From CAZVWJ01 sp964631325 (GTDB taxonomy: Bacteria > T1Sed10-126), in contig CAZVWJ010000028.1 of NCBI GenBank assembly GCA_964631325.1, positions 1 to 30,667 of the forward strand: a stretch of 30,667 bases of DNA, read 5' to 3'. Below are positions 1-6,866 of this stretch, one piece after another. The position numbers were made by a program, and so were the translations under genes. Position 1 is the stretch's first letter; each line of letters begins with the position of its first letter. Under the pieces are notes generated by a model. That model saw only the letters and a list, made by a program, of their open reading frames with translations, was not told where the DNA came from and did no database searches.

Positions 1-10
1 GTCCTTCGGA

Positions 11-49
11 CGGATAATTCACGACAGTTACGCTGTCACGAATTATCCG
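11..49. repeat. Imperfect inverted repeat (hairpin) at the window edge
   Basis: Positions 11-20 (CGGATAATTC) pair perfectly with 40-49, and 23-27 (GACAG) pair with 33-37 around a 5-nt loop; the two stems are separated by an AC/AC internal loop. No T-run follows directly, so it is not a textbook terminator. The rest of 50-214 is A/T-rich and shows no gene. The hairpin may belong to the 3' end of a gene left of the window or to a short repeat family. Confidence 0.6.
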
Positions 50-214
50 GGTTAGCCAAGTCAGGCAGGTTCCTTTGCTCCTCCCTTTTAGTCTCTGTTT
101 CCTGTGTGATAAAAATCACATTGACATTTATTTTGTAGAATGAAAAAATTTACCTGATTTTTAATAATTAGGTACCAGATTATTAGGCAAATTTTTCTTA
201 ATTCAAACTATTAG

Positions 215-285
215 CAGAACTTTCTAATGAGTTGTCCTTTTCGGGTTATTCCCGGGAGGCCTTTTGGGTTTATTAGAAAGTTCTG
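215..285. repeat. Short terminal-inverted-repeat element in the leader of the PKD gene
   Basis: A perfect 14-bp inverted repeat, CAGAACTTTCTAAT at 215-228 and its complement at 272-285, flanks a 43-bp interior. The same terminal sequence and the next bases (TCTAA..AG.TGTC) recur at 5030, so this is a repeat family and not only a local hairpin. It sits about 7 bases upstream of the ribosome binding site at 292-299 and would form a strong stem in the mRNA leader, where it could affect expression of the gene starting at 306. Confidence 0.7.
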
Positions 286-305
286 TCCTGTGAGGAGGAA
301 TCCCC

Positions 306-3300
306 TTGATTTCGTGTTTAACACAAAAAATAGCAATTATTTTCTTGAGTTTTCTGCTTTTAAGTCTGGTGTTTTTTCTTGAACCAGCATTTTGTAATGA
401 CACCACCTGGCACTTTTTTGGCAATGACCTCAGAAATTCGGGCTTGACTACGGGAACAGGCGAGATGACTACAGTTCTACAAGAATGGAAATATGAGATA
501 CCGGCTGCTTTGATAGACGTAAAATCTTCTCCGGCCCTGGGGGACTTGGTAGGGGACACCGGATTAGAAATAGCGGTCGGGAATGAGGACGGTAAGCTAT
601 TAATTTTATCTCCTACCGGCGCTAAAATAGCTGAGGAGACTATTAATGATTTTGGAAGAATCGAGTCTGCCCCAGCCCTTGGAGACGTGAATCGGGATGG
701 GGACTTGGAAATTGTAGTTGCTGATAGGGTAGGACAAGTTGTTATAGCAGAGATTGATAACTTTATAACAAAATCAGCAGAATATAATCTTCCCGGTCCG
801 AACAATATAACCTCTTCTCCTAAACTGTGTAATCTGGATAATGACAGTCCACTCGAAGTTATAATCGGCGGGCCGGATGATAAATTGTATGTTCTCTCTG
901 ATACCCTGGCTACCCAGTGGTCTTATAATATTGGCGGGGCACATAATTCCACTCCCGCGCTTGGTGACCTCGATGGAGATGGGCGGACTGAAATTGTTAT
1001 GGGCTCTGATACTGACACCGGTAAGGTTTATGTTTTTTCTGACACTGGGTCTGTCCAGTGGAGTTTCGACGTTGGTTATAATATTAAATCATCTCCGGCC
1101 CTTGGGGACGTGGACGGTGATGGGGCTCTGGAAGTAGTGGTTGGCCGCACAAGGGGGGATACTGTATATGTTCTTTCTGATACCGGAGCCTTACAGTGGT
1201 CATATTTTGCTGGGGAAAATTTTGGTGATATCAGTACTTCGCCGGCCCTGGGAGACCTTGATGACGATGGGTCAATGGAAATTGTAGTGACTAGAAATTC
1301 CTGGGATAATAATAGAGTTCTGGCCCTCTCCGATACCGGGGCGCTTGAGTGGAGTTTTAAAACCGAAGAGGGGGATAATAATGTTCAACCAAAGATAGAG
1401 TCTACACCGGCCCTCGGTGATCTCGATGGTGATGGTAAATTAGAAATTATCTTTGGTTGTGATAATAAAAAATTGTTTGTCCTTTCTGATACCGGAGCAG
1501 TGGAGTGGAGTTTTACTGCAGTAGGTGAGATAAAGTCATCGCCGGCCCTGGGGGACATCGATGGAGATGGATTTCTGGAAGTAGTGTTTGGGTCTGATGA
1601 TAATATGATATATGCCCTCGATTATGATGGCCCCGCGGCTAATTTCAGTTATTTTCCGGTCGCCGCAACTGCCGGTGAGACGGCAACGTTTACGGCCCAT
1701 TCCGTTGACCGGGGTCACCAGATTGTTAACCGGCAATGGGATTTTGGTGATGGAAACACTCGAACCGGGCCGGATTCTTCGGTGGAACACTCTTATTCTT
1801 CACCCGGTATTTACCAGGTTGAACTAATCGTTACTAATGACCGGGGAGCTACGGATGCAATCACTAAATCCTTTGTTGTGAATAATCCCCTGGACTGGAC
1901 GATGTATGGTAACGGCCCGCTGAATAATTCACTTTCCGAAGGCCAGGGGGAAATGACCACCGGGGGAATTACCTGGGAATATGCCACCGGCGGTGAAGTT
2001 TATTCCTCTCCGGCCGTGGGAGATATAGATGATGACGGAGAAAAAGAAATTGTAATTGGCGCCGGTAAAGACTTGGATTTTGGTAACAGCGATACGGAAA
2101 TATATGTATTTTCCGGCTCCGGGAATGTGGAATGGAGCTATCCTACCGGGTGGAATGATGATGGGGCTGAAAGATATTCTTCGCCTGCTCTCGGGGACTT
2201 AAATTCAGACGGCTCTCTGGAGGTGATTTTTGGGTCTGCCGATAATAGTTTATATACGTTTGATGGCACCGGAAATAAATTGTGGAGCTTTGCAATTAAT
2301 GAGCCTGCTGAAATGTGTGATGACATTCATTCTCCTCCTGTTACCGGTGATATTGACAGTGATACCTACCTGGAAATTGTCTTTGGGTTTGGAGATCTTG
2401 GAAATAACTGTGCCGATGATGGTGGTATTTATGTTTTATCTCATGATGGCGACACACAGTGGAGATACTTCGACGAATATCCGGTAATTACTTCTCCGGC
2501 CCTTGGAGATATTGACGCTGATGGTGATTTGGAAATAGCGTTTCTCGCAGAATCTAATATTAAAGTTCTGGAAGGTAATGGAGATACCACCACCTGGAAT
2601 GCTCCGTCTGAGGTGCAAGTAACATCCCCCGTTTTAAAAAATATAGATGCGGATTCGCCTCTGGAAATAATAGTTGGCTCTCAGGATGGGGTTTTGGTTC
2701 TTTCGGATACGGGAGCAATTAAGTGGGGTTTTACTCCCCCGGATCTTTCCGTGGAGTCCACTCCTTCTGTGGGTGATATTGATGAAGATGGTTATCCGGA
2801 GATAGTATTTGGTTCCGATTCTTCAACGGTTTATGCTCTTTCACATACGGGGAGTGAACAGTGGTCCTATCAAACCAATGGGGACATTAAATCTTCCCCC
2901 TCGCTGGGAGATATCGACGGTGATGATCAATTGGAAATTGTCTATGGTATTTATGGATGGTCTGACCCACGTTTTCAGGCTTTGGAAGCAGATGGAACTT
3001 TCAAATGGGCGGTTGACGTAAATCCTGATAGTTGGGTTGGCCGGATTTACTCCTCGCCGGCCTTGGCGGATATTGACGCTGACAGCTCTCTGGAAATTGT
3101 TTTTGGTTCTCTTGGTGGTAAAGTCTATGCACTTGATTATAAACCCACCGCAGATTTTGGATTTGCCCCTGCTAATCCGGTGACCGGTGAAACTGTTACG
3201 TTCACTGACAGTTCCGTGCCCGAGGTTGATTCAATAGTTAACTGGGCCTGGAGTTTTGGGGATACTACCACACATAGTGGCCAGGATACTACCGTAGAGC

Positions 3301-4619
3301 ATAGCTATACTGACTCGGGTACTTATCAGGTCCACCTGTCCGTACGAGAAAATGACGGGGCCCCGGACACCAGGACAAAAACAATTTACGTAAACAACCC
3401 GCTTCCTGAAACTGACTTTAGCTGGTCGCCGGTTAATCCGGCCGCCGGGGAGGCGGTTACCTTTACGGCCCAATCCTCTGACTCTAACGGAGAAGTTGTA
3501 AACTGGGCCTGGGATTTCGGAGATAGTACCTCCTCAGACGGGTCGGATTCCACTCCGGACCATTCCTATGCTGATACGGGAACCTACCTGGTTCAACTGG
3601 TGGTTGCTGATAACCACGGTGGCCGGGATACCATGGCCAGGAATATTGATATAGGTGCCGGTAACGCTTCGCCTGCTGCTGGCTTCACCCGTTCTGCCGA
3701 TACTCCCCGGGTTGGTGTCAGCATACAGTTCAACGATACCTCAACAGATCCCGACGGCCCGGCCACGATTAGCAACTGGGCCTGGAATTTTGGCGATGGC
3801 ACAACTATTTCCGGGGCGGATTCCAACCCCGCTCATACTTACCAGGCTCCGGGGGAATACACGGTTCAACTGACAGTCACCGATGTGCAGGGGGGCCAGG
3901 ATACTGCCCGGGATAGCTTTGTGGTAGTCTTACCACCTACCGCGGATTTTTCTTATGGCCCCGCCGAACCGGCTGTGAATGAAAATATTAATTTTACCGA
4001 TGAGTCCGGTGATACGGACGGAAATATCGTGAACTGGTTCTGGCAATTTGACGATGGTGATACAAGTGGGCTTCAGAATCCGCAACATTCTTACGGTGAT
4101 TCCGGAAATTTCCAGGTGCGTCTGGTTGTCACTGATGATAGTGGTTCAGCAGATACCAAAAGCAAAATTGTTAACGTCGGTGATGCAAATGAATGGCCGA
4201 CGGCAGGTTTCACTTATTCCCCTGCGGATCCGGAAGTCGATGAGCTAATTGATTTTTCCGATAATTCCACCGATGACGATGGAAATGTTGCGAGCTGGAG
4301 CTGGAATTTCGGAGATGGTGATACCGGCACTCAGGCCCAGCCTTCCCATACTTATGACACTACTGGCGTATATCAGGTGGAACTGGTTGTCACCGATAAC
4401 GAGGGTGGCTCGGATACGGTTACAAAAGATGTCGAAATAAGTAGTGTCACTTCTAACAACACAAGTGGAGGGGGCGGTGGAGGAGGGGGCTGCCTGATTG
4501 AAAAAACTGGTCTTGCCCCGGCCAACCTCAAGCATTTCCGCAAATTGCGTGATCTGTTCCTTAAAACCACTCCCGGACGCTGGCTGGTAGAAATTTATTA
4601 CGACTGGTTCAGCCAATAA
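306..4619 (+). CDS. Secreted FG-GAP/VCBS-like repeat and PKD-domain protein with Gly-rich/Cys C-terminal tail
   Basis: This 1437-aa protein starts at TTG 306, set by the ribosome binding site GAGGAGGA at 292-299. Residues 1-30 form a signal peptide (hydrophobic core, then PAFC/N). Residues about 35-440 hold eight repeats of the type SPALGDxDGDGxxEIVxG, a calcium-binding FG-GAP/VCBS-like blade motif. A PKD domain (WDFGDG) follows at about 441-525, eight more blades at about 528-944, then five more PKD domains to about 1380. The tail is eight glycines (1388-1395), Cys1396 and 41 residues ending GRWLVEIYYDWFSQ. This resembles the Gly-rich plus Cys C-terminal domain (often CFIATAAYG) seen on exported proteins of other bacteria and archaea, but lacks the last hydrophobic stretch. 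It is probably a surface or extracellular binding/adhesion protein. No catalytic domain is visible and the ligand is unknown. Confidence 0.88.
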   Translation: MISCLTQKIAIIFLSFLLLSLVFFLEPAFCNDTTWHFFGNDLRNSGLTTGTGEMTTVLQEWKYEIPAALIDVKSSPALGDLVGDTGLEIAVGNEDGKLLILSPTGAKIAEETINDFGRIESAPALGDVNRDGDLEIVVADRVGQVVIAEIDNFITKSAEYNLPGPNNITSSPKLCNLDNDSPLEVIIGGPDDKLYVLSDTLATQWSYNIGGAHNSTPALGDLDGDGRTEIVMGSDTDTGKVYVFSDTGSVQWSFDVGYNIKSSPALGDVDGDGALEVVVGRTRGDTVYVLSDTGALQWSYFAGENFGDISTSPALGDLDDDGSMEIVVTRNSWDNNRVLALSDTGALEWSFKTEEGDNNVQPKIESTPALGDLDGDGKLEIIFGCDNKKLFVLSDTGAVEWSFTAVGEIKSSPALGDIDGDGFLEVVFGSDDNMIYALDYDGPAANFSYFPVAATAGETATFTAHSVDRGHQIVNRQWDFGDGNTRTGPDSSVEHSYSSPGIYQVELIVTNDRGATDAITKSFVVNNPLDWTMYGNGPLNNSLSEGQGEMTTGGITWEYATGGEVYSSPAVGDIDDDGEKEIVIGAGKDLDFGNSDTEIYVFSGSGNVEWSYPTGWNDDGAERYSSPALGDLNSDGSLEVIFGSADNSLYTFDGTGNKLWSFAINEPAEMCDDIHSPPVTGDIDSDTYLEIVFGFGDLGNNCADDGGIYVLSHDGDTQWRYFDEYPVITSPALGDIDADGDLEIAFLAESNIKVLEGNGDTTTWNAPSEVQVTSPVLKNIDADSPLEIIVGSQDGVLVLSDTGAIKWGFTPPDLSVESTPSVGDIDEDGYPEIVFGSDSSTVYALSHTGSEQWSYQTNGDIKSSPSLGDIDGDDQLEIVYGIYGWSDPRFQALEADGTFKWAVDVNPDSWVGRIYSSPALADIDADSSLEIVFGSLGGKVYALDYKPTADFGFAPANPVTGETVTFTDSSVPEVDSIVNWAWSFGDTTTHSGQDTTVEHSYTDSGTYQVHLSVRENDGAPDTRTKTIYVNNPLPETDFSWSPVNPAAGEAVTFTAQSSDSNGEVVNWAWDFGDSTSSDGSDSTPDHSYADTGTYLVQLVVADNHGGRDTMARNIDIGAGNASPAAGFTRSADTPRVGVSIQFNDTSTDPDGPATISNWAWNFGDGTTISGADSNPAHTYQAPGEYTVQLTVTDVQGGQDTARDSFVVVLPPTADFSYGPAEPAVNENINFTDESGDTDGNIVNWFWQFDDGDTSGLQNPQHSYGDSGNFQVRLVVTDDSGSADTKSKIVNVGDANEWPTAGFTYSPADPEVDELIDFSDNSTDDDGNVASWSWNFGDGDTGTQAQPSHTYDTTGVYQVELVVTDNEGGSDTVTKDVEISSVTSNNTSGGGGGGGGCLIEKTGLAPANLKHFRKLRDLFLKTTPGRWLVEIYYDWFSQ

Positions 4620-4640
4620 ATTAGGTTAGCTCTCTTAGTC

Positions 4641-4680
4641 CACATTATGCACGAAATTCTAGAATTTCGTGCATAATGTG
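4641..4680. repeat. Perfect 40-bp palindrome
   Basis: Twenty bases (4641-4660, beginning CACATTATGC) are followed directly by their exact reverse complement (4661-4680), centred on TCTAGA with no spacer. It lies 21 bases after the stop codon of the PKD gene. As RNA it would form a very stable hairpin that could end or protect the transcript, but there is no U-tract after it. It could also be a DNA-binding or recombination site. Confidence 0.85.
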
Positions 4681-4691
4681 TATCTACGATA

Positions 4692-4791
4692 CAGCACTCA
4701 AGACTTTATGACTAAATAAATCAAGTTGTAATATTGGCCTGAAAAATTACAGGCTGTTTTAAGGGAATATATTTGTTCTGCTTGAGTGCTG
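4692..4791. repeat. 100-bp element bounded by an 11-bp inverted repeat
   Basis: CAGCACTCAAG at 4692-4702 is matched exactly by its reverse complement at 4781-4791. Inside, GCCTG and CAGGC form a small stem followed by four T residues near 4757, which could act as a weak terminator. No coding sequence is visible. The layout resembles a miniature inverted-repeat element, but no second copy occurs in the window. Confidence 0.5.
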
Positions 4792-5029
4792 GGTTAACTT
4801 ATTTTTAGGGCTGAACTTATCATCTCCCCCCTCAATTGACATCCTTTCCTATTATTCCTGAAATTATTCAGCTCAAGCCAAGATCTTGAGGTCAGCGATT
4901 TTTATTCTTTCCACAGATATTTGTTTCGGATTCTCAGAGTATATATACCACCGGTCACGTTTTCCAGAAATCACGAATCCTGAAAGTTCTCAAAAGATTT
5001 TCCACAAAAAAATACGCCTCTTTCCAATA
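4792..5029. other. A/T-rich intergenic DNA without a visible gene
   Basis: I see no supported open reading frame here. The only structure noticed is a 6-bp stem (CTCAAG/CTTGAG, 7-nt loop) at about 4872-4890, followed by a T-rich stretch; it could be a weak terminator. Confidence 0.4.
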
Positions 5030-5230
5030 AGAACTTTCTAACAAGCTGTCATTGCCCAGACTTACGCAGGACCGTAGCCCGGGCTTGACCGGCTCCTGAG
5101 ATGAGGCGTAAGCGTTAAATCCATAATTCAAAGATTGATTGATTTCACGCATTAGCGAGACGCAAGCCCTGGGTTTCCGGCACTTCGCGCCTCCACCCGG
5201 AATGACGTTTTGGTGTCATTAGAAAGTTTT
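5030..5230. mobile_element. MITE-like element with AGAACTTTCTAA terminal inverted repeats
   Basis: AGAACTTTCTAA at 5030-5041 is mirrored by TTAGAAAGTTTT at 5219-5230 (11 of 12 match). The ends match the element at 215-285, including AACTTTCTAA and a TGTC a few bases further in. The interior of about 177 bp carries GTCATTGCC and CCCGGGCTTGACC segments related to the palindromic repeats at 19531-19750, 28137 and 30644. No transposase is encoded, so it would need one in trans. No clear target-site duplication was seen. Confidence 0.6.
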
Positions 5231-5260
5231 GCTCTCCAATTCGAATAAGTATTAAAATTA

Positions 5261-5309
5261 CGCATTTAGCAATCTTCGCAATTGCGTTAATTGCGAAATG
5301 CGGTATAAT
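5261..5309 (+). promoter_or_regulatory. Promoter and palindromic operator of the ArsR-type gene
   Basis: TATAAT lies at 5304-5309 with TTGCGT at 5282-5287 as a possible -35 box (16-bp spacing). Over the -35 and spacer lies TTCGCAATT (5275-5283) with its exact complement AATTGCGAA (5289-5297), and an outer pair CGCATTT (5261-5267) / AAATGCG (5296-5302). ArsR-family repressors bind such palindromes across their own promoters, so autoregulation is likely. That is inference from position and symmetry. Confidence 0.65.
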
Positions 5310-5349
5310 TTTTTAGGTTAAAATAATATTATTTAAAGGAGTGGTGGCA

Positions 5350-5676
5350 GTGGTTGAATTCGAAGAGGTGGATGAGTTTATTTTTCGATTGAGTAAGTTT
5401 TTCAGGACGCTGGGTAATGCTAATCGATTTCAGATTTTGCTTGAATTGCAGGAAAACAGGAAATGTGTCTGTGAGCTGGCTAAATTGCTGGGGCTGAGCG
5501 AACAGTCTACCTCCCGCCAGCTCCGGGTCCTTCGTGACCAGGACCTGGTGCAGGCCAAAACCAGGAATAACTATAGGGACTATTTTTTGAAGCGACGGGA
5601 ATTAATTGAACAGGCCATGGAGCTGTATCCCTTGTTAACCCGGTCGGAGGATGAAAACGGCCTCAATCAGCAGTAA
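5350..5676 (+). CDS. ArsR/SmtB-family winged-helix transcriptional regulator
   Basis: The 108-aa protein is the usual size for the family. GTG 5350 is chosen as the start because AAAGGAG lies at 5335-5341 with an 8-nt spacer; the GTG codons at 5341 and 5344 touch or overlap that site. The order is a helix with LGNANRFQILLEL (21-33), KCVCEL (38-43), the recognition region LLGLSEQSTSRQLRVLRDQDLV (46-67) and a short wing to TRNNYRDYFL (71-80). CVC at 39-41 matches the metal or metalloid thiol site of ArsR/SmtB alpha-3 sensors (ELCVCDL), so it may sense a soft metal or arsenite, though many family members have other signals. No metal pump is adjacent, so the target is unknown. The gene converges on the AI-2E family permease with only 4 bp between the stops. 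Confidence 0.9.
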   Translation: MVEFEEVDEFIFRLSKFFRTLGNANRFQILLELQENRKCVCELAKLLGLSEQSTSRQLRVLRDQDLVQAKTRNNYRDYFLKRRELIEQAMELYPLLTRSEDENGLNQQ

Positions 5677-5680
5677 AAAT

Positions 5681-6865
5681 TCAGTCGGCCGGTTGTTCGG
5701 AGAGAGTCTTTAACGGTGAAAGCACCCAGGTTTTTAGCTGGGGATACTGGTGGCGGAGGTAAGCGGCAAGAAAACAGAGTCCGGGAAAGAGTATCAGGGC
5801 GCCGGTAAAGCCAAAGGAAGCGTATAAAATTACCACGCCCAGGATAATAATTTCCAGGCCAAACTCCCATTCACTGCTGGTTCCCGAGCCGATCCAGTTT
5901 AGAAATACCGGTTTGATCAGGTAGTCGTCAATAGTAAAGTAGAACGCAAACACCGAGCCGGCCACAATTGCGCCGGTGAGGCCCTGCCAGATGGAAAGTA
6001 GACCAATGGTGAGAATAGTTAGGATGATTGTACCCAGACCGGGGACAACTAAGTTTCCGAGGAAAAACGTGAGGATAAGTCCTAAAATAATTTTATGTTC
6101 AAATTGGGCGATCCCCAGCCAGTTTAGCCCGTAAAAGCTAAGCCCAAATATTCCCCCGAGGATCAAGTAGTAAATCGAGTTATAGACCAGATAACGCTCA
6201 AACAGCCGGCTGTAAGTAGTAATTATCTGTGAGCGAGATTTATTTGAATTTTCGGCTCGCAGGAAAAATTGCTGCAGGGGGCGGTAGACGAGGGCCCCAA
6301 TACCGGTGAAAACAATAAAGGTCAGGGGGAGAACGAAAGTCGAGAAGAAACGGTTTAAACTGGAAAATATCTGGCGGGCGTTTTCCGCGAGCACAGAGTA
6401 GGGGCGCGGATTAAAAACTAATTCGTTCAAAAACCGGTAGACCTCCGGGGCCGCGGTTTGAAAGAGGTTGCGGATCCAGCCCTGGACCGCCGGGTTACGG
6501 ATAGTCTCGTAATACAGCGGGGCAAGTAGCCAGCCAAAAACCAGCAGGCAGAGGAGCAGAAAAGCCTGGATTATACAGGGGACAAGGCCCCATGAACGCA
6601 GAGGCACTACGGTATGTCCGAGAAACTTTAGAAAATTCACTATGATCTGGGGTAGAAGCCAGCGGACAAAGTTTTGCACCGGCTCAGTCCAGCGTTCCCA
6701 GAGGTTGATTAGAAAAACACTGTAAAAGATTCCGAGCATGCTGACCGCGAATAGTTTTCGGAATTGACTCTTGAAAATTAACGGTAGAATAAGGATTACA
6801 AAGCAACCGATAACCATCCACTTGAGAATTTTTCGGGCTCGCCCCGAAGATTGGCTATTATTCAT
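5681..6865 (-). CDS. AI-2E (PerM) family membrane permease
   Basis: This 394-aa integral membrane protein has several hydrophobic helices at the N-terminus (about 16-32, 37-52, 98-118), a soluble middle (about 125-180) and a C-terminal helix cluster (190-375). The C-terminal part has the family pattern: a helix rich in aromatics with VVPGLGTIILTILTIGLL, then an amphipathic segment ending YFTIDDYLIKPVFL. The family is named for a proposed autoinducer-2 exporter, but members also include Na+/H+ antiporters, so the substrate cannot be read from sequence. Acidic residues beside the last helices (IDDY) would suit cation exchange. It is the last gene of the minus-strand cluster; its ATG is separated by one base from the stop of the 836-aa protein gene, so the two are probably translationally coupled. 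Confidence 0.82.
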   Translation of the reverse strand: MNNSQSSGRARKILKWMVIGCFVILILPLIFKSQFRKLFAVSMLGIFYSVFLINLWERWTEPVQNFVRWLLPQIIVNFLKFLGHTVVPLRSWGLVPCIIQAFLLLCLLVFGWLLAPLYYETIRNPAVQGWIRNLFQTAAPEVYRFLNELVFNPRPYSVLAENARQIFSSLNRFFSTFVLPLTFIVFTGIGALVYRPLQQFFLRAENSNKSRSQIITTYSRLFERYLVYNSIYYLILGGIFGLSFYGLNWLGIAQFEHKIILGLILTFFLGNLVVPGLGTIILTILTIGLLSIWQGLTGAIVAGSVFAFYFTIDDYLIKPVFLNWIGSGTSSEWEFGLEIIILGVVILYASFGFTGALILFPGLCFLAAYLRHQYPQLKTWVLSPLKTLSEQPAD

Positions 6866-6866
6866 A

